From Mortierella sp. BCC40632 (Eukaryota > Mortierellomycota > Mortierellomycetes > Mortierellales > Mortierellaceae), in the NCBI GenBank assembly GCA_011634665.1, contig WAEK01000003.1, positions 3,173,501 through 3,237,500 on the forward strand: DNA of 64,000 bases, written 5' to 3'. Below the pieces are notes generated by a model. The model was not told the DNA's origin, made no database searches, and saw nothing but the letters and a program-made list of their open reading frames with translations. Positions 25,830 through 36,729 of the stretch are shown piece by piece (the stretch's first letter is position 1; each line of letters opens with the position of its first letter). The position numbers were made by a program, and so were the translations under genes.

Positions 25830-27952
25830 GGATGGACCAAGTTGTGTCAAGTTTGCATACACTCAAACTTACACTCGGATGGTTTACTATCTTTGCACTC
25901 TAGAAATCATGCTGTCCTCCATTTTCGTACCAAGTTTCAAAGGAGGAATGGTCAAGCAGGACCATAAGGAAAAGTACCTCTGGCTAGTGGCCTATGCGGC
26001 GAGTGTACATGAGAATGAGGACATGACCATGGACACATCGGAAGTTCAGCCAACGTTTGAGGCACTCTGCACATTGGAAGACACGCTATCAAAGCGGACC
26101 GCGGGAACAGACTTGACACCTATCCTCAGAAATCTCCTTATAGCTATCGAGTAGGTCCTCTTATCCTTGTCACGCGTGTGTGTGGGAGACGGGGGTCGGG
26201 GGTGGGGAAAGAAGAAGATCTGACCTGGATTATCGTAGCTCCTCTTTACTCTCTCTTGCACTTTTCTCTCTTGTCGCTTTTTTTTTTTTTTTTTACCTTC
26301 CCGGTTGTGAGGTCACTTTTCCTGTGATGGGAGCTAAAGTAGTACTTATTGATTGTCACTTGCTTTTTTTTGTATGATCTTTTAACCACATCATAGGACG
26401 CCGGTCGCCTCGATGGCACTGATGTACTGGATCCAGTTTGTGATTCGAGAAACGAGCTACATTGAAACCTATTTCAGAAGCCATGAAGTACCGCTTCCTC
26501 TACTCTTGATTGAAGAGGTAAGATGCCTTCTTTCCCTCGTTCTCTTGTTCCGGGTTATGAATGTGGTTAAAAAGACGTTACCGTTCGTTCGCTGCTAATG
26601 TACATCACCATCTCATGAATGCTTTTGCTATTTCTTGTTTGTTTGTTTGTCTGTTTGTTTTTTCACGAGTATAGATGGCCTTCAAACATCCACTCCAGCA
26701 GACTGCAGTGTTTGCCACATTGGTTGACTTTTTTGAAGCACCATTGGAGTTGAACCCTGAGATCATGGTAAATCTATTCTGCAGAAGACTCGCTTCTAGA
26801 TCCTCCTTTTTTTTCATTAAGCGGGAGTGTGGGAGCGCACTTCGTGTGAGAGCCTGGACATACAAAGGAAAAAAAAAAAAAAAGAGTAACCTGCAACTCT
26901 TTGCTTTCCCTTGTGCTGCATGAGGGATTTTGCATGATCATGCTACGGACTCTAATGAAAAGACGCCGAAGAGAGGTGAAAACACACCCGTGGTCGAGTT
27001 GCCAGCTTTAGTCTGGACACATTGGCACGGTGTCCTATTTGGTTACTCACGAGAATAGAAGGGAGGGAGGGAAGGGGGGGGCAGTGTGAAGGTATCCATT
27101 ACCCTTTGTGTCCGGCCTCTCCTACCGTCAAGCAAACAGCACTAATCTGAGCCGTAACCTTGCCTCCTTTTCTCCCCTTCTGTCCTTCTCTCTCACACAC
27201 ATTTTCTTTTCCCTTGCAGATGACATATCGAAAGTCGATTTTAGATAGGATGATCTACCTGATGCAGCTCAACTTTGTAATGCCCGTTCTGGACTATATC
27301 TGCGCCCGAGCACGCAAGATGGATCAGTCGCTATCCATGCACTTTGTGAAAAAGGTCCTTGACTTGGTACACGGACCTTACTCCAGGAAGTTTGTCGAGG
27401 GCATGGAGCAAATGGTGCAGGAAATCGTCGAAGTCATCAAAAAGACTGATACCGAACCTGTGGTCAGAGCCTGGATCGGTAAGAACTCTAGGAAGGGGAG
27501 GGGAGGGCAAAAGATAATACGGTTCTTTTTTTTTTGAGGGGAAACAGGATTGCGCGAATGATGTATACGGGATCAAGTCCATGCCCATATCATTTTACGT
27601 CTCCTTTTTTCTTCTTCTTTTGCTATTGTCTACCTTTTTGTCGCACTTCAGTGAGGGGTGAAGCAAAGAAGTGCAAACGCGAGAGGGATGGGGCCTACTC
27701 TTTCACAGTGCTAACAATCCGAGTTGCGCTTCAAATTGTATAGATGAGGTTCTCGCCCAGCCTATCGACGTTGAGATGCACACACCGCCGCCACCGCCAC
27801 TCCCAACTTCGGCACCTCATCACCCTCATCATCAACACCACTCGTCGACATCGTCCTCGGCATCGGAAACAACACCCATGTCAACGGCATCTGACTCAAT
27901 GATTAGTTCAATGCAAGAACTCAAGAAGCGTCTTGATGAACCGCGTCGATAG
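23862..27952 (+). CDS. NELFCD: Negative elongation factor subunit C/D (TH1 family)
   Basis: Twelve proposed exons: 23862-23870, 24057-24404, 24523-24633, 24758-24910, 25063-25199, 25352-25466, 25614-25680, 25904-26150, 26397-26517, 26675-26767, 27220-27478 and 27744-27952, about 622 aa (human 590). In animals NELF binds paused RNA polymerase II near promoters, and the C/D subunit bridges NELF-A and NELF-B. Segments that track human NELF-C/D along its length: ILEPKIYETIGAYIKEGG, ISDAGHQGEIASVATA, EQTYLYTQ, YTSNDPPSPFFL, KQDHKEKYLWLVAYAASV, SILDRMIYLMQ and VLDLVHGPYSRKFV. The His/Ser/Thr-rich tail is not conserved. The first coding exon would be only nine bases (Met-Ser-Ala) and is the least certain. 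Introns hold T and AAAG tracts. The junctions around 25.35-25.9 kb were chosen because they restore the family spacing exactly. Confidence 0.93.
25743..25828 (+). repeat. AAAG-type microsatellite inside a NELFCD intron
   Basis: GGAAAAAAAGAAAAA units followed by about twelve GAAA units, wholly within the intron 25681-25903. Confidence 0.9.
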
Positions 27953-28650
27953 AGACTCTTTTTTTTTTCGCACCAACCACCAAGCAATTGCGCAATAAAC
28001 AAAGAAAAATCGAGCACCTGTATTCATTTCCACACGCATTGTCAGGGTCCTGCACAGTGCCCCGTTCCCTTTCTCTTCCCAGCCCTTTGTAGACTAAAAG
28101 AGAGGGCTTGCAAGGCTCTTTTTTTTTTTTTTTTCAGATATCAAAAGTAGACAGAACCCAAAAGGTTGAAGCATTAGACTAGATGATCGTCCCTTTTTTT
28201 TTTTTTTTTTTTTTTTTGATATACTTTTGAGATTTATTCTTATGCGGACCAAATTCTGTGGAAACCGTTTTTCGTGGTTTTTTTTTTTTTTTTTTTTTTG
28301 TTCTTTTTTTTTTGATTCTCGGTATAATGTGGCAGTAGTATATATAAAAAAAAGCAAAGATATCAGAAAACAAAAGCAAGGATAGAGATATGTGTGTGTG
28401 TGGGAAGGGGGAGGGGGAGGAGGAGGTCAAGGCGAGATATATACAGGGAAAAAAAAAAAAAGGCCAGGAAGGAAGAGGCTGAGCAGGGGGGCAAATATAC
28501 TTAAAATACAGGATACAATTGACTGATAAAGCAAGAGTAATGTGGGCAAACAAAGAAAAGCAGCAAGCAGAAACAAAAAAGTGAAATCAAAAAAAGAAAA
28601 AAAGGCGCAGACTACAATAAAAAAAAAAAAAAAGCAAGCAAGCAGTTTCT
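27953..28650. other. Convergent 3' flanks with repeated T tracts
   Basis: About 700 bp between converging genes. It contains four T runs of 16 to 24 bases (near 28.12, 28.20, 28.28 and 28.31 kb) and A-rich sequence. No coding signal was seen. Confidence 0.6.
27994..27999 (+). terminator. Candidate poly(A) signal of NELFCD
   Basis: An AATAAA 42 bp after the stop codon. Confidence 0.45.
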
Positions 28651-30321
28651 CTAGATGGTGAGAAGCTCGGTCGAGTAACTCTGGAGGAATGGCGTAAAGG
28701 TCGCATAGGCCTTGCTATTCTTGTCTCCAGCGCCAAGACCCACTCCCAAACCAAGACCTGAGCCAATACTGCTGCTGCTATTGCTTCGCGTCAGACCACC
28801 TGCATGAGGATGAGGGTGCGTGAGGCCGTGTGTGTGGCCGTTGGAGCCACTGCGATGGATACGGATGTGTTGATTCAAGTTGTCACTTCGCGAGAAACGC
28901 TTTGGACAACTTTGAATCGGACACTCGAAAGGCTTTTCGAGTGTATGGATCGAGCGCACATGACGCTTGAGGTGCTCGGAACGCTTGAAGATTTTGCCAC
29001 AGTCCTCAAATCGGCAGGTAAAGACCTTGCATCCAGAGGCGGCCGAGGCTGTATCTGGAAAGGAAGCCACACGACGACCGCGGGATCGCTTTGGCGTAGG
29101 CTTGAGCATCATTCCAGGGCCATCCAGACCGACCAGACCCGACATGGACATAGACATCATCGAGGTCGCAGCAGTCGTCGTTGCAGATGTTGCGCCCGAA
29201 ACTGGTGTGGTTGCTGCTGTGGCTGCTGTGGTGACGGCGGGGGTCGCTGCGGTGAGGGCCAAGGATGGGCTGTGGAAGAGTGGGAGGGATTGTTCGCTCA
29301 TGGTTCGAGTCAGGGCAAAGGTCGAAGCCAATGAGTTGCAGGAGCTCGATTGCGAGAGAGAGCCGGTGGTCGAGGCAGTGGCAGTTGAGAAAGGAGATCG
29401 AGGAGACATTGAGACAGATGAGGAGTCTTCAGAAAGGGTAGAGAGAGAGCTGGTAGAGTAGCTGTGATGGTGGTTCTGCTGGAGGCCTGTGGTGCAATTG
29501 GCGGTAGAGTAGAGGTTGTTGTTGTAAATCCTCGACTGGGCCTGATGACTATACATCAGTGGAGAGTCGCAGAGCTCCATACCGACCTGTTCAGGGAGAG
29601 CAGAGCACAGATCTGAGATCTGGCTATCGGAAAAGGAACGGGCCATGGTTGAGAACATGTAGGTCGTGGGTGCCTGAGCGACGGCTGCCGTGGCTGCCAT
29701 GGTCGAGACAAGGTGGTCATTGGAGACTGAGAGGCCCTCAGACTTGAAGCGCATCTGATGCTGAGGCTGCGAGTAGATATAGTCAACTGAGGCTTGACAG
29801 TCTTCGGCCGTCGGGACGACGGTCGAGTACTGAATCTCGTAAAGAGAGTTCGTGGCAGGGACAGAGGTAGTCGAGGCAGCAGTTGTAGCAAAGCTGCAGT
29901 CTTGAGAAAAATCGGCCATACTGGGGTCGCAGTCAGAGAAGAGTCTCTGAGCCTGGATCTGAGCCGGATGGGCTTGAGAGACGGGAATCATGAACGAGTC
30001 GGCGGGCATATCCAAGAAGGAGGGCGAGGCAGGATGGTTTCCAAGGATCTGAAGATGGTGATGTTGCTGTTGTTGCGCATACAAGAGAGAAGAAGGTGAG
30101 GTCGAGGGCGAAGGTGAGTGTGCAGGCGAAGGCGAGAGAGAGCAGGCGGACATGGTTGGCGAAGAAGACAAAGACGAGGAGTGGGGGAGGTTCAGGGACG
30201 GGGAAGAGGAGTCGATATTTGATTGGCAGAGCGAAGGAAGGGAGAGGTTGGTCTGTGCCTTTTTCTGGTCAAATATACTGTTGGTAAGAAAGTCTGAAGT
30301 AGTGAGGACTGAAGCAAGCAT
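28651..30321 (-). CDS. Msn2/4-type C2H2 zinc finger transcription factor
   Basis: Single-exon frame of 556 aa. Two adjacent C2H2 fingers lie near the C-terminus (residues about 432-489): [19 protein letters not shown] and [19 protein letters not shown]. The first ends H-x4-H and the second H-x3-H. The [15 protein letters not shown] / [11 protein letters not shown] pair is the signature of the yeast Msn2/Msn4 class, whose members bind the stress element AGGGG and activate general stress genes. The rest is low-complexity Ser/Thr/Ala/Gln-rich sequence, typical of activation domains. A short Gly-rich tail of about 67 residues follows the fingers. The chosen ATG is the first of the frame. DNA-binding preference is inferred from the class. 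The particular orthologue cannot be named. Confidence 0.85.
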   Translation of the reverse strand: MLASVLTTSDFLTNSIFDQKKAQTNLSLPSLCQSNIDSSSPSLNLPHSSSLSSSPTMSACSLSPSPAHSPSPSTSPSSLLYAQQQQHHHLQILGNHPASPSFLDMPADSFMIPVSQAHPAQIQAQRLFSDCDPSMADFSQDCSFATTAASTTSVPATNSLYEIQYSTVVPTAEDCQASVDYIYSQPQHQMRFKSEGLSVSNDHLVSTMAATAAVAQAPTTYMFSTMARSFSDSQISDLCSALPEQVGMELCDSPLMYSHQAQSRIYNNNLYSTANCTTGLQQNHHHSYSTSSLSTLSEDSSSVSMSPRSPFSTATASTTGSLSQSSSCNSLASTFALTRTMSEQSLPLFHSPSLALTAATPAVTTAATAATTPVSGATSATTTAATSMMSMSMSGLVGLDGPGMMLKPTPKRSRGRRVASFPDTASAASGCKVFTCRFEDCGKIFKRSEHLKRHVRSIHTLEKPFECPIQSCPKRFSRSDNLNQHIRIHRSGSNGHTHGLTHPHPHAGGLTRSNSSSSIGSGLGLGVGLGAGDKNSKAYATFTPFLQSYSTELLTI

Positions 30322-30481
30322 TGACCGAGTAGCTACTCTAAAATCGTTCGCTTTGTGCTAGACTGGCTTTTCAACCGAGAAAAGTTCAAAGGTGCCAAGG
30401 AAGATCTGAATTCTCAGGGACGCGGTTATTCTTTCTGTTGGTGGGGGTGGCAAACTCTAAGCGAAAGGAGAGGGGCTGGGC

Positions 30482-30516
<35 letters not shown>

Positions 30517-30823
30517 GATGGAAGGATGTGGATGTGGGGGTGGAGGCGGAGAGAGGATGAGCGAGTAAGCGAGAGAGAGAGAAAAGAGAGTCTTTTCAGA
30601 AAGAGTTACTGAGGAGCGGAGGGACGAATGACAAGAGAAGGTGGAGGAAGGGAGGAGAAAAATGGGAATCTGGAAGCCCTTTTGTACTCGACGAAGCCAG
30701 ACAAAGAGGGCAGTTGGAGGATGAACCGCAAGCTGGCAGCAGTCCGACGACTGGCCGGATAGACAGTATCAGCAGAAGAAGAGAGAGAGAGAGAAAAAAA
30801 AGAGAGAAAAAAAAGAAAAAAAG

Positions 30824-30868
<45 letters not shown>

Positions 30869-31458
30869 CTGAGGCAATGCTCAGGCAGAGAGCAACAAAG
30901 GAAAGGAAAAAAAAAATAAACAGAATGGGCTATTCAGAAAAAGGAAAAGGGGTAATATCAGCGATTTAGTCCTATTCATTTCGATTGAGTGGAGTCATTG
31001 AGTGGGCCACACAACATCAACAACAACAGCAACAACAGAGTGCTAGTCCACACCACACGCTCAACAACATGCAAGCGCACACAGGCCCACGAGTGGAAGG
31101 ATGCATGGCCGTATCTTCTCACTCTCTCTTTTTTCTTTTTCTCGCTCTGGAGCTGGAGACTATGTGTAGAATGAGGAATCTATTTTAAAGGGTCGACTCT
31201 ATTCTCGCCTACTCTAACCTATTCTCTCGCCTTTTTTTTCCTTTCCCACTCACACGCACTTTCTCTCTCTCTCTCTCTATACCCACACACCACGCAGAGC
31301 CTCGCCAATCGTTCCCTCACACGCAACACCAGGGCCGACCAAGAGATTCACCTTCCTCGAGGCGCCTCGACCTGCCCTCTCTCCCTCCCCTTGCGCTGGG
31401 ACTACACCGAGCTGTCCCAAGGAAGCAAGTGCGGGCAGCTATTGCCCTATACTGTCTG
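30322..31458. other. Upstream region of the Msn2-type gene
   Basis: About 1.1 kb, strongly purine-rich on the plus strand with several (GA)n blocks and a short CAA/CAG patch near 31.02-31.04 kb. It probably contains the promoter and 5' leader. No separate gene was recognised. Confidence 0.5.
30781..30866. repeat. Purine (GA/AAAG) repeat block
   Basis: GA units, then A-rich AAAAAGAG units, then about fifteen more GA units, 460 to 545 bp upstream of the Msn2-type start codon. Confidence 0.9.
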
Positions 31459-32028
31459 TTAGTTATCCCTCTGTCCATAGTGTTCGTTCTTCGCATTCCA
31501 ATACGGACGATATATCAGAGTCTGGCAACCCATCTGCTGTTCTTGCTGGTGGTATAACGAACTCGGAAACTCCGACCGTGCCCATTCGCGCTGGCCGAAT
31601 ACGTGCGCGCACTCGCTGTCTCGAGACCCGGCTGGGCAAACGAGGTAGGCTGTTGGTCCGCCGCTGTCTGTATTCGATGTGGGCTTGCCAAGAAAGTGCC
31701 GCGACAATGGCTGGGCATTGGCTAGATAGGTCCAAACTCGCGTTGCAGGTGTAACATCTTGGCCATTGACAAACAGCCATTGTTCTCGCCCCATTGCTTT
31801 TTCATTTTTACCTTTCTCACATATCCTCTCCACTATCTGCATCTTTGCCCATTTCAATATACCCGTGACACTATGCATTGGCCCCACTAGGATCACTAGG
31901 ATAACAGCTGTGGCCATTGCGCGCGCGGCTCACTCAATAAGCAACATAATAGTTTGCCATTGCCCGATTTTTTTCACGGGTTTCAAATACAGTGAATTGG
32001 TAAAAACATCGAGATCGTTGTAGTTCAT
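31459..32028 (-). pseudogene. Broken membrane-anchored, possibly alpha/beta-hydrolase-like ORF
   Basis: A frame of 190 codons starts at an ATG (MNYNDLDVFTNSLYLK) and is interrupted only by one TGA at codon 33. After the stop come a hydrophobic segment (MATAVILVILVGPMHSV), a helical stretch (LKWAKMQIVERICEKGK), then REQWLFVNG and RVWTYLANAQPLSRHFLGK. The REQWLFVNG piece recalls a fungal family of membrane-associated alpha/beta-hydrolase-like proteins that have a W-hydrophobic-NG opening, but this is from memory and weak. The later part contains no Ser-nucleophile elbow, so a frameshift is likely. It is the only protein-like stretch found in the gene-poor block. Confidence 0.33.
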
Positions 32029-32212
32029 GTTATAGACTTCCTTCTCGGATGTTCCGATGTGTAGACACCGCAGGAAATGAAAGAAAAAAAGGACCCGAAG
32101 CTGCAGCTTTAGGAGCTTCGCAGTTCTGTAGACGCTGCAGTCTATTTTCCTCTCTCGTCGCTCTCCCGCTCACTTTTCTCGCGCGCGCTCCATCATGTTC
32201 TCTTACTTGTCT

Positions 32213-32216
<4 letters not shown>

Positions 32217-32255
<39 letters not shown>

Positions 32256-32270
32256 TTTTTTTTTTTTTTT
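32217..32270. repeat. (TC)n followed by poly(T)
   Basis: About 15 TC units running into a T run of about 24 bases. Confidence 0.95.
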
Positions 32271-32335
32271 ACGCGCACTCGCTTCTTCCGAACCAAACAC
32301 CCCCTTGCATCGTTTGTTAGCTCGCTCTCTTTTCT

Positions 32336-32339
<4 letters not shown>

Positions 32340-32396
<57 letters not shown>

Positions 32397-32403
32397 GTGT
32401 GTC
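32340..32403. repeat. Compound (CT)n(GT)n microsatellite
   Basis: About 13 CT units run directly into about 17 GT-type units with single-base variants. The GT part could adopt Z-DNA. Confidence 0.95.
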
Positions 32404-32642
32404 TGTGTGCTCCTCTGGATAAACAAGACACACGGTCCAGAAGCGAACAACCAACCAACCAACCAACTAGCAAAAAAGTCATCAGAACGACACACCCTTG
32501 AGCACTACGGGAAAAGTTTAACGAGCATTGAGCGACATGTTCTTGTCCTTGAAAAAAATCGAATGCGTTCGAGTTCCCGCCATCATGTGCATCGTTACAT
32601 GCCCATCGACCTACATTGGACCTGCAGTTCGTGGGCCAAGAT

Positions 32643-32700
32643 CCCTTTTCTTTTCTTTTCTTTTCTTTTCTTTTCTTTTCTTTTCTTTTCTTTTCTTTTC

Positions 32701-32737
<37 letters not shown>

Positions 32738-32745
32738 TTTTTTTT
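32643..32745. repeat. (TTTTC)n tandem repeat with poly(T) tail
   Basis: About 15 to 16 perfect five-base TTTTC units followed by a T run of about 24 bases, roughly 100 bp in total. Confidence 0.95.
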
Positions 32746-33383
32746 GGCACCAAACATTTTGAGAGACTCGCTCAAGGTCCATCTTTTTGAGCGCCTGACT
32801 GGCTGTAGTTTCTTGGCGCGTGCGTGTTTTGAATAATACAGCAACTGCGGAGGACCTTTTTTTTTTTTTTTTTTTTCAAAGCTGAATAAAAGGACGGGGG
32901 CTGTGACTTATTGCTGTTGGTACGGGGAAAGGGGGAGGAGAGATACTAACCAACAAGTACCAGCAGGGCACAGATCAGGCATGAAAAAAAAAGGGCCCTA
33001 ACGCTCAAGCCAACGCTGCGACCCTTCCTTTCCTTCGCCGGATAGTTCCTCTCTTGCTTTCAAACCTTATCCTTCTCCACACACATACACAATCCCCACT
33101 CCACCCCTTGCAGAGAGACCTCTCTACAATGTCAGCCCCGGCGTCGTCGAGACCAGACTCCTTTCCTTGTTCATTTGAGCTACGCCTGCTTACGGACTCA
33201 TAGTGCCCAAGTGCTCTAGGGCCAAAGATATAGACCAAAAAGCAAAGAGAGTAGAAGAGTAAGAGAGTGTATGCGTGTGAGGTGGATGATATCTGCTGTG
33301 CCCATGGGATCACTGCCACGGGGCCAACTTCTGTCATGACAACAGTGGGCGGTATCGTTCGTGACCTCTACTCTTCGTGTGTA

Positions 33384-33414
<31 letters not shown>

Positions 33415-34470
33415 CTTGTTCTCCATCCTACCAATAGCATACGACGCCATCTGCGATGCCTTCTTGACGCCCATGATACCTAAGCGACGCGTCGGAGATC
33501 ACTTTGTCTAGTGCACTGTATGGCGCCCACGGGCACACCTGATAACTCTGGCTAGGTTCAACACCCAAGCCGTTATTCATTAAAGAGAGGAAGGAAAACA
33601 CGGATACAGGGGCAGGGGCAGGGGGAGAGAGGGAGAGAGAGAGGAGTGGATCAGGGTCAGGATCAGGATCGGAGACTGCTCATGATCTTCGTCTCCAAAC
33701 TGGCCTTCATCATCTCGACTCGCCTTTGTCATTTCTTACCAGGTGATGAGGGCTGAGAGGACCACAACAACGTGCTTTTCATATTACGGTAGTCCTTTTT
33801 TCCCTCCCTTTCCTGTGTGTAAACGAATAATGAGAAGGAGAGGAGGACGGAGTTGTGATCCAGGGATCCCGTCACCTTGTAGAGATCAAGATAACAGTAA
33901 ATGAGAGTGAGAGAGGAAGAAAAGAGAGCAAGCGTGAAATAGAAAGAGAGCCAGTTCAACCCATGTTGTTTTGGTGTGTGTTAGTATGGGAGGGGACCGT
34001 TACTGTTCTGGAGGAGGGAACCTGCAGGAACTAGCAGATGATGACGGAGCGAACCCACAGGAAAGCGTGCGTGTGGTCGAGCGGACCAAGAGAAAAAGGT
34101 CCAGAACCTTTTCAGCCGTTAGAAGATGAGCATCGCCGGTGGCTGGCAGGTGAATGATTCCCTTAGCCCAACATCCAGTTCTGACTCGACCTCGAACAGT
34201 TGTTATCGTGAGCGTGACAGGGCTGGAAAGGAAAGACCTTTGGACGGGTCTGGTTCAGGATGGCCGAGGTCTGGTCTTTTTTTTTTTTTTTTGTTCTACT
34301 CGATTAGTATGCTCATACTTGTTGACCCGCCTCACAGGTCTGACTGCTCCACTCATTTGCTCAGTCTCTTCTAAGACTCGATCCGCATTGCGGCGCTCTG
34401 CTCTGCAAAGCAGGCCGTTTGAGAGTGTCAAAACACGATGGAGAACGGAGATGAGGCTCATGGACGCTTG

Positions 34471-34514
34471 TATTTTTTTATTTTTTATTTTTTATTTTTT
34501 ATTTTTTTTTTTTG
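34471..34514. repeat. (TATTTTT)n short tandem repeat
   Basis: Four to five units of ATTTTTT ending in a T run. Confidence 0.85.
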
Positions 34515-35104
34515 CGCCGAAGCCGGGAATCGTCTTTTCACCCTTGACGCGTCCAATTGCCCAAAGAGCAACTAAGAAGGGGCAGATGATAGGTGGACAC
34601 TATAATTAACACGAAGAGAGAGAATCTCCTCTATGCCAGGTCTGTCTGTTTCTATCTCTGTCGTCCTCTATTTCTCTCTCGCCTCAGTCCTCCTACCCAC
34701 CCCCTTCCTAGGCGGGTCCCTTTTTTCCTGTTCATAGAACGTGCAATCGTGCATACTGAAACAGTCAAGGAGAACAACTGCAGAGCGTCGTTTCTTATGA
34801 ACGGTGGGGGGAGGGAGGGAGGACAAAACTACTCCAAGAAAGTGACGGCAAGGGCGAGCCTCAAGCACGACAGAAGCCTCAGAGCCCGCACCCTCGCAGC
34901 GTCGAAGTGCTTCTCCTCTCCGGACGGACCCCCTTCCTCTTTTCCTTCCCTCTCTCTTTATTTTTTCTTCGCCACCTCATTCCCTTCCCCGTCCCCCACC
35001 CCCCTTCCTTCCTTTTGTTTTTTGTTTTTTTATTTTCTGTCCGCTTTTCTTTCCCATACCACTCGTTGTTGTGCTCACAGTACGTGTCATAAACAACAAA
35101 TCGT

Positions 35105-35135
<31 letters not shown>

Positions 35136-35469
35136 CTGTTGCTCCGCATGCTGCTCAGATTAGTCTACGGAGGCTTGAGAGATTTTCATTGAACGATTGG
35201 ACACGTCCACCTTCCCGCGCCTTTCCTCGTTCTAATCTGTAAAGAGCGAGTGTTATGCTATACTGTCCAAAGGGGAGTTCTTGTACTTTATCTGCATGCT
35301 TCTTTTGCGCAAAAGTGCACGGAAAAAAAAAAAGTGAAAAAAACATGATTCTGAAACCCTTATTACTGTCTGGACACCATCTCTGGGACAAGTCTACACT
35401 GGACCATTCGCTCCCTCTTTTTTGGCCTCTCTCCCAGCCAATACTTCGTTAGCATTCTCTTTCTCTTAC

Positions 35470-35473
35470 TCTG

Positions 35474-35504
<31 letters not shown>

Positions 35505-35548
35505 TTTTTTTTTTTCTCTCTTCTCTCTCTCTCTCTCTCTCTCTCTCC
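35470..35548. repeat. (TC)n - poly(T) - (TC)n block
   Basis: Two TC microsatellites flank a T run of about 23 bases: an almost pure pyrimidine stretch of about 80 bp. Confidence 0.9.
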
Positions 35549-35815
35549 CTCCTTCAGCCCGCCCAAGGAGCAACGAACATCCGTAGGGCGTCAAGTATTG
35601 AGATAGATGATGTTGCCGAGCGAGCACAAAAAGAAACGCGTGGTGGTTGTGTCAGAGAAGAGTAGGCGTGAAAAAGAGGGGAGAGATGGGCAGAGGAGAG
35701 AGAGAGAGAGAGAGGAAAAGAGGAGATAGAGGAGGAAAGGAAGGGTGGCCTAGTAGGGAAAGAGGGAGAGAGCGAGGCGGCGGTAGGCCCGCGTTGCCAG
35801 AGAAGGACGAGGGGG

Positions 35816-35818
<3 letters not shown>

Positions 35819-35892
<74 letters not shown>
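35819..35892. repeat. (GA)n microsatellite, about 74 bp
   Basis: About 37 uninterrupted GA units, the longest dinucleotide repeat in the window. Purine-rich sequence continues upstream to about 35.68 kb. Confidence 0.97.
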
Positions 35893-35895
<3 letters not shown>

Positions 35896-36029
35896 CGAGA
35901 GCAAGACACAGAGTGAAAAGGAGACAATGCAGAACGCGCCCAAGAGGAATTCGACCTGTGCAGACAGGACCACCGCTAGCGCTCTCTCTGCTTTTTCAAC
36001 GCGATCCCGAGCACTCTTGCTCCAGAGAT

Positions 36030-36060
<31 letters not shown>

Positions 36061-36112
36061 AGGGGATGCGAGAGAGCAATAGAGGACAGTCTTTCGCCTA
36101 GAACACCAGGGC

Positions 36113-36115
<3 letters not shown>

Positions 36116-36159
<44 letters not shown>
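36116..36159. repeat. (TC)n microsatellite
   Basis: About 21 TC units, only about 55 bp from a (GA)n tract at 36029-36060. The pair forms an imperfect inverted repeat. Confidence 0.93.
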
Positions 36160-36161
<2 letters not shown>

Positions 36162-36448
36162 TGTTTTAGGGTGCACTCTTTGTGTAGCATACCGATCTGT
36201 ATCAAAAGGAGAGAGAGTAGAGAAACCAATTGTAAGTGGATGGGCGTCATTCCCAGACTTCTGTCGCCTCGTTGGTTTTCTTTCCTCAAATGCGAACTTT
36301 CGGACTCTCAAGGAAGAGGGAGGGGCTTCTTGGCTTCTTAAAGGCGTGGTCCTGAACGGGATCAAACAGGACCCAACGCTCAGCAGGGTTCTAACAAGCC
36401 AGCGAAACACGCACGGCGCCTTGAAAAAACTTGCCATTTGCGTGAAGA

Positions 36449-36484
<36 letters not shown>

Positions 36485-36698
36485 AACTAGGAAAAACTCT
36501 TTCTCGCACATACGCACGAAAAAGGGGGATCCATGCTTACTTGAGTCTGATGATTGGCACTTCTTTTTTCTTCAAAGTTCTCGATCTCATTGTTTGATTC
36601 GCTTCTTTCACGACTAGGTTCTTTTCTTGAGCCATGACACCATTGGAACATTGAGAGGTATGGTCTTGGTCGACAGTCATTCTTTTTCAGAGAGAGAG

Positions 36699-36729
<31 letters not shown>

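Noticed and set aside
32030..32782. A 250-codon minus-strand frame rich in Lys and Arg
   Set aside because: It is generated by the (TTTTC)n, (TC)n and (GT)n microsatellites; no domain or homologous segment is visible.
35652..35973. Long open frames with Ser-Leu or Arg-Glu repeats
   Set aside because: They follow directly from the (GA)n/(TC)n repeats, which have no stop codons, and have no other protein features.
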